64,000 nt of DNA. Source: Tabrizicola sp. (GTDB taxonomy: Bacteria > Pseudomonadota > Alphaproteobacteria > Rhodobacterales > Rhodobacteraceae). This document shows, piece after piece, positions 14,269-21,849 of the stretch. Each line of letters starts with the position of its first letter. Positions within the stretch are counted from its first letter, which is position 1. The notes under the pieces are model-generated. The model did no database searches. It was given only the letters and a program-made list of their open reading frames with translations, and was not told the DNA's origin. The translations under genes and the position numbers were made by a program. The DNA is taken from NCBI RefSeq assembly GCF_022842145.1, contig NZ_JALHQD010000001.1, positions 502,127 to 566,126 of the forward strand. Direction: 5' to 3'.

Positions 14269-15132
14269 ATGGCACCCAGGGCAAACTGGAAGGGCCGGAT
14301 CCGGCTGGGCGAAATCAGCTTCGGCGTGGCGCTTTACACCGCCGCCACCACGTCGGACCGCGTCGCCTTGCACATGATCAACCGACGCACCGGCAATCGG
14401 CTGAAGAACGAACTCGTGGATTCCGAGACCGGCAAGCCGGTGGAAAAGGAAGACGAGGTGATGGGTTACGAGGTGGACTCGGGCGATTACCTGCTGCTGG
14501 AGCAGGAGGAGATCGCCGCCGCCGTTCCCGCCTCGGACAAGACGATGCCGATCGAAGCCTTCATCCGCTGCGGCGACATCGACACTTTGTACTTCGACCG
14601 GCCCTACTATCTTGGGCCGTCCGATGCCGCCTCGGTCGAGGCCTATACCCTGCTGCGTGAAGGGATGGAGCGCGAGAAGGTCGCGGCGCTGGCCCGGACG
14701 GTCCTTTTCCGCCGCCTTCGCACCGTGATGATCCGTCCCCACGGCGCGGGGTTCATCGCCAACACGCTGAACTTCGACTACGAGGTCCGCTCCGCCGACC
14801 GGTCCTTCGCAGACATTCCGGAGCTGCGGATCGAAGGCGAGATGCTGGACCTTGCCGAGCATATCATCAAGACCAAGCTGGGAGAGTTCGACCCGTCCTC
14901 CTTCGACGACCGGTACGAGGCCGCGCTGGCGGACCTGGTCAAGGCCAAGCTGGAAGGCCGCGCTCCCCCCCGCCGGACAGAGCCCCCGCGCGAGAAGGTC
15001 GTGGACCTGATGGCAGCGCTGCGCGAAAGCGCCAAGGCGGCGGCGGGCCGGAAGGCGCCCGCCAAGGACGCGGCGAAGGAGGCGGCCAAGACTGGGACGA
15101 AGGACAAGGCTCCGCGGCGGAAGGCAGGCTGA
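14269..15132 (+). CDS. ku: Non-homologous end-joining protein Ku
   Basis: This 287-residue Ku protein binds DNA double-strand ends and recruits LigD. Seen: the N-terminal WKGRIRLGEISFGVALYTA, the RRTGNRLKNELVDSETGKPV motif, the beta-barrel core (FDRPYYLGP) and a C-terminal Lys/Ala-rich tail (AAKEAAKTGTKDKAPRRKAG) typical of bacterial Ku. ligD follows after 1 bp. A second, diverged Ku is encoded at 17620-18429. Bacteria with two Ku genes often use them as heterodimers or under different conditions. An EcfG-type promoter lies 56 bp upstream. Confidence 0.95.
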   Translation: MAPRANWKGRIRLGEISFGVALYTAATTSDRVALHMINRRTGNRLKNELVDSETGKPVEKEDEVMGYEVDSGDYLLLEQEEIAAAVPASDKTMPIEAFIRCGDIDTLYFDRPYYLGPSDAASVEAYTLLREGMEREKVAALARTVLFRRLRTVMIRPHGAGFIANTLNFDYEVRSADRSFADIPELRIEGEMLDLAEHIIKTKLGEFDPSSFDDRYEAALADLVKAKLEGRAPPRRTEPPREKVVDLMAALRESAKAAAGRKAPAKDAAKEAAKTGTKDKAPRRKAG

Positions 15133-15133
15133 C

Positions 15134-17623
15134 ATGGTGCTGGAAACCTACCAGTCGATGCGCGACTTCGGGGCGACGCCGGAACCGAAGGGCCGCAAGA
15201 AGGCATCGAAGGGCGACCCGGTCTTCGTGATCCAGAAGCACGCCGCCACCCGCCTGCACTACGACCTGCGGCTGGAGATGGACGGGGTCCTGAAAAGCTG
15301 GGCGGTGACTCGGGGACCAAGCTTGGTGCCAGGCGAAAAGCGCCTTTCGGTCCATGTCGAGGATCACCCGATGGACTATGGCGACTTCGAGGGGACCATT
15401 CCGGAAGGCCAATATGGCGCGGGCTCGGTGATCGTCTGGGACCGGGGCACCTGGACCCCGGTCTTCGACGCGCACAAGGGCTATGCCAAGGGTCACATCG
15501 AATTCGAGCTGAAAGGCGAGAAGCTTTCCGGCCGCTGGCACCTGATCCGGATGCGCGGCAAACCCCGGGAAAAACGCGAGAACTGGCTTTTCATCAAGGG
15601 CGAGGATGCCAGCGCCCGGGACGAAACCGCGCCGGATATCCTTGAGGAACGGCCGGAGTCGGTGAAGACCGGTCGCACGATCGAGGAGATCGGGGGCAAT
15701 CCCCCGCGCAAGACGAAGGCGCGCAAGGCCGCGAAGGCCGAGGAACCGACGACGCCCACCGCTGAAGAACCGATTGCGCCACCGGCGAGGCTTCCCGGCT
15801 TCGTTCCGCCGATGCTGGCAACGCTGGTCAAGTCGACCCCCGGGGACGAACGCTGGCTGCACGAGATCAAGTTCGACGGCTACCGCATCCAGGCGCAGGT
15901 CGCGGACGGCAAGGTGCAGCTTTTCACCCGCTCGGGCCGCAACTGGACGGAACGGTTCGGCGACCAGATCGGCGGCGCGCTGGCGGCACTCCCCACCAGG
16001 CAGGCCGTGATGGATGGCGAGGTCGTGGTCGAATCCGCGGGACGCTCCTCGGACTTCTCGGCTTTGCAGGCGGACCTCGCTACCGGGCGGACGGACCGGA
16101 TGGTCTACTATGCCTTCGACCTTCTCCACCTGGATGGCCGCGATCTGACCGGCCTGCCGCTGGTCGACCGCAAGCGTCTGCTGGAGGGGTTGCTGGCCCC
16201 AGCCTCGGGTGCGGTGCGGATCAGCGAGCATCTGTCGGACAAGGGCGAGGTCGTGTTGCGCCACGCCTGTCGGCTTGGGTTGGAGGGCATCATCTCCAAG
16301 CTGCGCGACAGCCCCTATCAGCCGGGGCGGGGCAAGGCCTGGGTAAAGTCGAAGTGTTCCGCCCGGCAGGAGTTCGTGGTGGCGGGCTTCCTGCCCTCGA
16401 CCGTCTCGCCGCGTGCCATCGGCTCGCTGGTGCTGGGGGTCTATGACGGCGACAAGCTGAAGTCGGTGGGGCGGGTCGGCACCGGGTTCTCGTCGTCACT
16501 TGCCGAACAGCTTTACACCACGCTTGCGGCGCTGGAGACGGACACCCAGCCCTTCCAGCCGCCCCTGCCCCGGGCCGAGGCGCGCGGCGTGCGGTTCGTG
16601 CGGCCCGAACTGGTGGCCGAGGTGGACTTCCGCGCCTGGACCGGCGACGGCAACCTGCGCCATGCGTCCTTCAAGGGCCTGCGCGAGGACAAGGACCCGC
16701 GCGAGGTGACGGGCGAGGGGCTTCCCGCCCAGGTCGCCGAGGTGGAACCCGAACCCTTGCCCGTGCGCCGGATCAAGCTGACCCACCCCGAGAGGGTCTA
16801 CTGGCCGGACGAAGGTGTCACCAAGGCGGGCCTCGCAGACTACTACACCGAAGTCTGGCCCTGGATCGCCCCGCATATCGTGGGCCGACCGCTCGCGCTG
16901 CTGCGCCTGCCCGATGGGGTCGGCGGGCGGCAGCAGTTCTTCCAGAAGCACGAATGGAAGGGCATGAACGCGGCCATCCTGAAGGTGCAGGACCCGGCCG
17001 AGCCGACGGACGCCCCTTCGCTTGCCATCGCCGACCTCGATGGGCTGATCGCGCTGGCCCAGTCCGCCGCGCTGGAGATCCATCCCTGGGGCAGCACGCT
17101 GCAGGACTGGGAACGCCCCGACCGGATCGTCATCGATCTAGACCCCGGCGACGGGGTGGAGTGGGCGGATCTGGTCAGTGCCGCGCAGGACGTGCGGGAA
17201 AAGCTGCAGTCCAAGAGCCTGGCGGGCTTTGTCAAGACTTCGGGCGGAAAGGGGCTGCACGTGGTGGCCCCCCTGAAGCCCAAGGCCCAGTGGCCCGAGG
17301 TCAAGACCTTCTGCCGCGATCTTGCCCGCGAGATGGCATCAGACGATCCCGCGCGCTACGTTTCGACCATCACCAAGGCGAAGCGGCAGGGAAAGATCCT
17401 GATCGACTATCTGCGCAACCAGCGGGGGGCGACGGCCGTGGCCGCCTTCTCGACGCGGGCCCGACCCGGCGCGCACGTCTCGGCCCCCGTGACCTGGGAG
17501 GAGCTGTCGTCGGGGATCACGCCGTCGGACTTCACCGTCCCGACGATGCCCACGCGGCTGGCCAACCTGCGCGCCGATCCTTGGGAGGGTTTTGCCGAGG
17601 CCGCGCGCCCGCTGAAGGCCTAG
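15134..17623 (+). CDS. ligD: Multifunctional DNA ligase LigD (PE-ligase-polymerase)
   Basis: This 829-residue enzyme has three domains. The 3'-phosphoesterase is at about 15-150 (VIQKHAATRLHYDLRLEMDG). The ATP-dependent ligase is at about 215-530, with nucleotidyl-Lys246 in EIKFDGYR. The primase-like polymerase is at about 545-825 (LTHPERVYWPDEGVTK, catalytic IDLDPGD, then TSGGKGLHVV). The PE-Lig-Pol order is the one common in proteobacteria. It repairs broken ends with Ku. It starts 1 bp after ku and its stop shares a CTAG with the convergent second Ku gene. Confidence 0.95.
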   Translation: MVLETYQSMRDFGATPEPKGRKKASKGDPVFVIQKHAATRLHYDLRLEMDGVLKSWAVTRGPSLVPGEKRLSVHVEDHPMDYGDFEGTIPEGQYGAGSVIVWDRGTWTPVFDAHKGYAKGHIEFELKGEKLSGRWHLIRMRGKPREKRENWLFIKGEDASARDETAPDILEERPESVKTGRTIEEIGGNPPRKTKARKAAKAEEPTTPTAEEPIAPPARLPGFVPPMLATLVKSTPGDERWLHEIKFDGYRIQAQVADGKVQLFTRSGRNWTERFGDQIGGALAALPTRQAVMDGEVVVESAGRSSDFSALQADLATGRTDRMVYYAFDLLHLDGRDLTGLPLVDRKRLLEGLLAPASGAVRISEHLSDKGEVVLRHACRLGLEGIISKLRDSPYQPGRGKAWVKSKCSARQEFVVAGFLPSTVSPRAIGSLVLGVYDGDKLKSVGRVGTGFSSSLAEQLYTTLAALETDTQPFQPPLPRAEARGVRFVRPELVAEVDFRAWTGDGNLRHASFKGLREDKDPREVTGEGLPAQVAEVEPEPLPVRRIKLTHPERVYWPDEGVTKAGLADYYTEVWPWIAPHIVGRPLALLRLPDGVGGRQQFFQKHEWKGMNAAILKVQDPAEPTDAPSLAIADLDGLIALAQSAALEIHPWGSTLQDWERPDRIVIDLDPGDGVEWADLVSAAQDVREKLQSKSLAGFVKTSGGKGLHVVAPLKPKAQWPEVKTFCRDLAREMASDDPARYVSTITKAKRQGKILIDYLRNQRGATAVAAFSTRARPGAHVSAPVTWEELSSGITPSDFTVPTMPTRLANLRADPWEGFAEAARPLKA

Positions 17624-18429
17624 CGCTTCCGCGAGGCGGGCTTTTCCGCTGCAATGCTGCGCTTCAGGGCGTCGATGATGCTGATGACCTGACCCGTCTC
17701 GCGCGGCTCGTCAGCCTTCGACTTCTTGGCGGGCTTGCGACCCTTCCGCTTCGACTCGATCAGTTCAAGCAGCCGATCCTGCACCGGGTCCTCGACCATC
17801 TTCGGGTCCCAGTCGGCGGTGCGGCTCTCAATCAGCTTCGACACCAGTTTCAGCGCCTCGCTGTCCGGCTTCTTTTCACGCAACTCGCCGAAGTAATCGC
17901 GCTCGTCCCGCACCTCGTCGCCGTAGCGCAGCGTCCAAAGGACAATCCCCTTGCCGCGCGGGTCCAGCATCACCGCCCGTTCGCGGCGATACATCACCAG
18001 ACGCGCGACCCCAACCGTTCCGGTGGACCGCATCGCGTCCCTGATGACCGAGAACGCCTCTTCCGCCACGGCGTCATCCGGCACCAGGAAGTGCGGGCGG
18101 TCGAACCAGATCCAGCCGATCCGGTCAGCCGGCACGAATTCCTGAATGTCGATGGTCCGCGTGCTTTCCAGAGCGACCTCGTCCAGTTCCTCTTCTTCCA
18201 GGATCACGTGGTCGTCCTCGCCACGCGGATAGCCGCGTGCCTGATCCTCGTCCTCGACCCGCTTGCCGGTTTCCGCATCGACATACTGTCGCTGCACACG
18301 GTTGCCGGTCTTGCGGTTCAGCGTGTGGAAGCGCAGCCGGTTGCCCTCGCTGACGGCCGGCAGCATCGCCACCGGGCAGGTGACGAGCGAAAGCTTGAGG
18401 TAGCCCTTCCAGAATGTGCGTGGCGGCAC
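17620..18429 (-). CDS. ku: Second Ku protein
   Basis: This 269-residue Ku has WKGYLKLSLVTCPVAMLPAV, LNRKTGNRVQRQYVDAETGK, FDRPHFLVPDDAV and a Lys/Arg-rich C-terminus (ESKRKGRKPAKKSKADEPRE). It differs strongly from the first Ku, so this is not a recent duplication. It runs convergent to ligD, sharing 4 bp at the stops. It has its own EcfG-type promoter (18-base spacer), divergent from that of the Gln/Gly-rich protein. Confidence 0.95.
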   Translation of the reverse strand: MPPRTFWKGYLKLSLVTCPVAMLPAVSEGNRLRFHTLNRKTGNRVQRQYVDAETGKRVEDEDQARGYPRGEDDHVILEEEELDEVALESTRTIDIQEFVPADRIGWIWFDRPHFLVPDDAVAEEAFSVIRDAMRSTGTVGVARLVMYRRERAVMLDPRGKGIVLWTLRYGDEVRDERDYFGELREKKPDSEALKLVSKLIESRTADWDPKMVEDPVQDRLLELIESKRKGRKPAKKSKADEPRETGQVISIIDALKRSIAAEKPASRKR

Positions 18430-18455
18430 GGCGATTCTCCTATCCGGTCCCGGTC

Positions 18456-18481
18456 AACCGGCCAGGCCACAGGCGGGTTCC
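18456..18481 (-). promoter_or_regulatory. EcfG-type promoter for the second Ku gene
   Basis: Minus-strand GGAAC-N18-GTT with C-G before TT, 27 bp upstream of the ATG at 18429. Confidence 0.7.
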
Positions 18482-18488
18482 CCGCGCC

Positions 18489-18513
18489 GGAACAAATCCC
18501 CAATCCTCCGGTT
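18489..18513 (+). promoter_or_regulatory. EcfG-type promoter for the Gln/Gly-rich protein
   Basis: Plus-strand GGAAC-N17-GTT with C-G before TT. The -35 is 7 bp from that of the opposing Ku promoter, the second back-to-back pair in the island. Confidence 0.8.
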
Positions 18514-18565
18514 GTTTCAGTTCAGCCGCCTCGCACGGCGGTCCCAATGCAACAGGAGACGACCG

Positions 18566-18844
18566 ATGGCGAACAACCAGAACAACCAGCAGGGTGGCCA
18601 ACAAGGCCAGCAGGACCAGAAGGGCGGACAGCACGACAACCAGGGCGGACAGAACAAGACCCAGCAGGGTGGCCAGTCCGGTCAAGGTGGCCAGGGCGGT
18701 CAGTCCGGCGGCCAGGGTGGCCAGGGCGGTCAGTCCGGCGGCCAAGGCGGTCAATCGGGCCAGGGTGGCAAGTCGGGCCAGGGTGGTCAATCGGGCCAAG
18801 GTGGTCAGGGCGGCCAGAACGACCAGAAAGGTCAGCAGCGCTGA
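18566..18844 (+). CDS. Gln/Gly-rich low-complexity protein
   Basis: This 92-residue protein consists almost wholly of GGQ, GQ, SGQ and Asn/Gln runs, with scattered Lys and Asp. The DNA shows short GGCGGTCAGTCC-type tandem repeats. GGAG lies 8 bases before the ATG, and an exact EcfG-type promoter is 53 bp upstream. A composition with almost no hydrophobic residues suggests a hydrophilin-like or condensate-forming protein, which is inference. It is the third low-complexity protein behind an EcfG-type promoter here. Confidence 0.8.
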   Translation: MANNQNNQQGGQQGQQDQKGGQHDNQGGQNKTQQGGQSGQGGQGGQSGGQGGQGGQSGGQGGQSGQGGKSGQGGQSGQGGQGGQNDQKGQQR

Positions 18845-18856
18845 TCACACGACGGT

Positions 18857-18875
18857 GCGGCCCGGATCGGGCCGC
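18857..18875 (+). terminator. Hairpin after the Gln/Gly-rich gene
   Basis: GCGGCCCG-GAT-CGGGCCGC forms an 8-bp stem 13 bp after the stop. There is no U-tract, so termination is uncertain. Confidence 0.4.
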
Positions 18876-18956
18876 ATCGCACGGAATACGGACTGCACGC
18901 AGGGGCCAGGGCATCACGTCCCCCCGACTTTATGATGCGTTGCCTTGCGTGACAGG

Positions 18957-18980
18957 AAGCCCGGCCAGACGGCCGGGCTT
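18957..18980 (-). terminator. Hairpin after the 69-residue membrane protein gene
   Basis: AAGCCCGGCC and GGCCGGGCTT form a 10-bp stem just downstream of the stop at 18989 (minus strand), followed by CCTGTC. Confidence 0.6.
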
Positions 18981-18988
18981 CGCCATAT

Positions 18989-19198
18989 CTATTCCTCGGC
19001 GACCGGGGCCGCAGCGGGGTCAGTGCCAGTCTCGGCTGGCTGCACCGTATCGGGCGTCGGCGAATTCCCCTCGGCCGCCTCTTCGAATTGCCAGAAGACA
19101 ATCAGCCCGACGCCAAAGATCACCACCAGCGCCATGCCGATAAGGGGCCCCCGGTGGCGGCGTTTTTCGGTTTCCAGGTTGGTTCTCGGAGCGGACAT
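18989..19198 (-). CDS. Small single-span membrane protein
   Basis: This 69-residue protein has a basic N-terminus (NLETEKRRHRGP), one transmembrane helix at about residues 19-38 (LIGMALVVIFGVGLIVFWQF) and an acidic Pro/Thr/Ala tail. Positive charges before the helix suggest N-in, C-out. An EcfG-type site (18-base spacer) lies upstream. Layout resembles the 129-residue protein at 11304. Function unknown. Confidence 0.75.
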   Translation of the reverse strand: MSAPRTNLETEKRRHRGPLIGMALVVIFGVGLIVFWQFEEAAEGNSPTPDTVQPAETGTDPAAAPVAEE

Positions 19199-19228
19199 CG
19201 GCTTTCTCCCTAAGCTGCCTCAGGAAGA

Positions 19229-19254
19229 AACCCCCCCGCCCACGTGCAGGTTCC
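19229..19254 (-). promoter_or_regulatory. EcfG-type promoter for the 69-residue membrane protein
   Basis: Minus-strand GGAAC-N18-GTT with G before GTT, 31 bp upstream of the ATG at 19198 and directly after the stop of the FAH-family gene. Confidence 0.65.
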
Positions 19255-19255
19255 C

Positions 19256-20413
19256 TCAGATCCGGTCGGCCAGCCCTCGGACGGCCAGGTTCCGCATCAG
19301 CGCACGGGTCCCGAAGGTCCACTCCGCGCAGGCGTCAGTCCGCAGCACCCGGTTCACCAGTCGTCCCAGCAGCGGAGTCGCGATCTCGACCACATCGCCC
19401 ACTTCATGCGTAAAGCCCTGACCCGCGCCGCGCCGGTCCTTCACCGGGGCGAACATCGTCCCCAGGAACAGGACCGCCCCATCGGGATACTGGTGGTTGC
19501 GGTTCAGCATCTGCTGCGCCAGATCGGCAGGCTTCCGGCTGATCGCGGCCATCGCACTTTCGCCGGTCATCTCGAACCCGTCCTCGCCCGTCACCCGCAG
19601 CGATACCCGCACCTGCTCCAGCGCCGCCATGTCGAAGGCACCGTGGAAAAGGCGCAGGAACGGTCCGACCGCACATGAGGCGTTGTTGTCCTTGGCCTTG
19701 CCCAGAAGCAGCGCCGACCGGCCTTCGACGTCGCGCAGGTTCACATCATTGCCCAGCGTCGCGCCTAGGACCGTACCGTCCGAGCGGACCACCAGCACGA
19801 TCTCGGGCTCGGGGTTGTTCCATTCGGAAATCGGGTGGATCCCCACATCTGCGCCGCAGCCGACCGAGGCCATCGGTTGCGCCTTGGTGAAGATCTCGGC
19901 ATCCGGGCCGATGCCGACCTCCAGGTACTGCGACCAGAGACCCATCTCCTGCAGCACCCGCTTGACCTCCTGCGCCTTCTCCGATCCGGCAGGAACGCCG
20001 CGCAGGGATTGGCCGATCACCGGGGCCAGACGGTCGCGGATCGACTGCGCGCGGCCACTGTCGCCCTTGGCTTGCTCTTCGATCACCCGCTCGACCATGC
20101 TGTCCGCGAAGGTGACGCCAGCGGCTTTCACCGCCTGCAGGTCAATCGGGGCAAGCAGGTTCAGACCACGTCCCGCCAGCGCGTCGTCGACCGAACCCAG
20201 GTCTGTCAGCCCCTCGGCCTGGGCAAGCCAGTTCGCCAGCCCGTCGATCTCCATCAGTCCCGAGACGGTCGCCGACAACGAGGTCAGGTCCAGCAGTCGG
20301 CCACCCCGCACCAGGACGGGACAGGGGCCACCGGCCGCCTCGGACCAGACGCGACCGACCAGAATCGCCTGGCCTGCGTCTGTGGGAAGCACGTCACTGG
20401 CGGCAAGCTGCAT
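19256..20413 (-). CDS. Fumarylacetoacetate-hydrolase-family protein
   Basis: This 385-residue enzyme has a 90-residue N-terminal part and an FAH-type fold. Seen: TFADSMVERV, the acidic metal-binding region SEWNNPEPEIVLVV, the GNDVNLRDVEGRS segment and the C-terminal FTHEVGDVVEIATPLLGRLV. The family hydrolyses C-C bonds or isomerises or decarboxylates beta-keto acids; the substrate cannot be read here. No EcfG site faces it. It is divergent from the DUF2934 gene. It may be a sugar-acid dehydratase-like member. Confidence 0.8.
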   Translation of the reverse strand: MQLAASDVLPTDAGQAILVGRVWSEAAGGPCPVLVRGGRLLDLTSLSATVSGLMEIDGLANWLAQAEGLTDLGSVDDALAGRGLNLLAPIDLQAVKAAGVTFADSMVERVIEEQAKGDSGRAQSIRDRLAPVIGQSLRGVPAGSEKAQEVKRVLQEMGLWSQYLEVGIGPDAEIFTKAQPMASVGCGADVGIHPISEWNNPEPEIVLVVRSDGTVLGATLGNDVNLRDVEGRSALLLGKAKDNNASCAVGPFLRLFHGAFDMAALEQVRVSLRVTGEDGFEMTGESAMAAISRKPADLAQQMLNRNHQYPDGAVLFLGTMFAPVKDRRGAGQGFTHEVGDVVEIATPLLGRLVNRVLRTDACAEWTFGTRALMRNLAVRGLADRI

Positions 20414-20516
20414 CTGTCATTCTCCTGGCTGGGCGGACAGTGATAGCCTCTGACTTGCGCTGCGTCTATGCCCGGTTCCACCACCGGCAGAGCTTGTGGC
20501 GCCATGGTTCCCCGGG

Positions 20517-20541
20517 GGAACATTTTGCGTTCCCGGCAGTT
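20517..20541 (+). promoter_or_regulatory. EcfG-type promoter for DUF2934-LLM-treZ
   Basis: Plus-strand GGAAC-N17-GTT, 43 bp upstream of the ATG at 20584. Confidence 0.75.
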
Positions 20542-20583
20542 TTCCCTTTCGACGGTCACGCAGGACCGAAACGGGAGGGACCA

Positions 20584-20826
20584 ATGGATAAACCCCGCAT
20601 CCATGACGACAGCATTCGCGAACGGGCCTACAGCCTGTGGGAGGCCGAGGGTTGCCCCGATGGCTGTGCCGACCGCCACTGGCAGCAGGCCGAAGCCGAG
20701 CTTTTCGAGGGGACCGAGGGTCAGGACATGGCCGAGGCCCGGAATGCCAGTTCTGCCGAACTGGGCGAAAGTGCAGATACCAGCGACGCGCCCGATGTAC
20801 CCGGTCGCTCGCGACGCCGGGCTTAA
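20584..20826 (+). CDS. DUF2934 domain protein
   Basis: This 80-residue protein starts with IRERAYSLWEAEGCPDG then CADRHWQQAEAELFE, the DUF2934 motif (RAY-LWE-EG-P-G, HW-QAE-EL). The remainder is acidic and disordered, ending in RSRRRA. GGAGG lies 6 bases before the ATG. Small DUF2934 proteins are common in rhizobial and other alphaproteobacterial stress regulons; function unknown. First gene of a likely operon with the LLM oxidoreductase and treZ. Confidence 0.85.
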   Translation: MDKPRIHDDSIRERAYSLWEAEGCPDGCADRHWQQAEAELFEGTEGQDMAEARNASSAELGESADTSDAPDVPGRSRRRA

Positions 20827-20871
20827 GCGCGTCATGCCGCAACAGACGTCCCTGAACGGCTGCGCCTGATC

Positions 20872-21828
20872 ATGGAGCGCATCGGTTTTCATGCCTCGCA
20901 CGAGCAATTCGCGCCCTCCCGCCTGCTGACCCTCTGCCGCAAGGCAGAGGAGGCGGGCTTTGGCGTGATCAAGTGCTCGGACCACTTCCATCCGTGGAGC
21001 GAACGTCAGGGGCAGTCCGGGTTTTCCTGGGCCTGGCTGGGTGCTGCGATGCAGTCCAGCGCGCTTCCGTTCGGGTCCATCGCCGCGCCGGGCTACCGTA
21101 CGCACCCTGCCGTTCTGGCCCAGGCCGCCGCGACCCTGGCCGAGATGTTCCCCGGTCGCTTCTGGCTGGCGCTCGGCAGCGGCGAGGCGATCAACGAGGC
21201 GATCACCGGCCTGCCCTGGCCCGAGAAGGCCGAGCGCAATGCCCGGCTGAAGGAATGCGCCGAGATCATCCGCGCGCTTTTCGATGGCGAGGAAGTGACC
21301 CACCGGGGCCGGGTGAACGTGATCGGGGCAAAGCTTTATTCCCGGCCCGAAGCACGGATCCCGCTCTTCGCGGCCGCCGTCAGCAAAGAGACTGCCGCCC
21401 ATGTCGCCACCTGGGCCGATGGGCTCCTGACCGTCGGCGGCAAGGTCGAGAATGTCGCCCCGGTGTTGCAGGCTTTCCGCGACAATGGCGGGGCAGGCAA
21501 GCCGGTCCATATCCAGCACGCGCTGTCCTGGGCCCCCGATCGCGCGACCGCGATGGCCGAGGCGATGCATCAGTGGCGCCACGCGGTCCTTGGCGGCGAG
21601 GCGATGTGGGATCTCCGGCGGCCCGCGGACTTCGACACGGCTTCCGACGCGGCATCGGAAAGCGCGATGGCGGACCGCCTGCCGATCTCGGAGGACCTTG
21701 GCCGGCACACCGCTGACATTGCGGCCCTCGCTGCTCTGGACGCGACCGTCCACCTTCATTGCGTCGGTCGGAACCAGGAGGCTTTTCTGGACACCTTCGG
21801 CGCCAATGTCCTGCCCCGCCTAGACTGA
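20872..21828 (+). CDS. LLM-class flavin-dependent oxidoreductase (TIGR03885-like)
   Basis: This 318-residue protein begins RIGFHASHEQFAPSRLLTLC and has the luciferase-like TIM-barrel pattern: SDHFHPWSERQGQSGF, FPGRFWLALGSGEAINEAIT and WADGLLTVGG. It resembles the TIGR03885 group of presumed non-F420 flavin oxidoreductases; the substrate is unknown. Start at 20872 has no clear Shine-Dalgarno. It lies 45 bp after the DUF2934 gene and 21 bp before treZ, so it is probably in the EcfG-controlled transcript. Confidence 0.85.
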   Translation: MERIGFHASHEQFAPSRLLTLCRKAEEAGFGVIKCSDHFHPWSERQGQSGFSWAWLGAAMQSSALPFGSIAAPGYRTHPAVLAQAAATLAEMFPGRFWLALGSGEAINEAITGLPWPEKAERNARLKECAEIIRALFDGEEVTHRGRVNVIGAKLYSRPEARIPLFAAAVSKETAAHVATWADGLLTVGGKVENVAPVLQAFRDNGGAGKPVHIQHALSWAPDRATAMAEAMHQWRHAVLGGEAMWDLRRPADFDTASDAASESAMADRLPISEDLGRHTADIAALAALDATVHLHCVGRNQEAFLDTFGANVLPRLD

Positions 21829-21849
21829 AACCATCCCAGAGCGAAGTAG

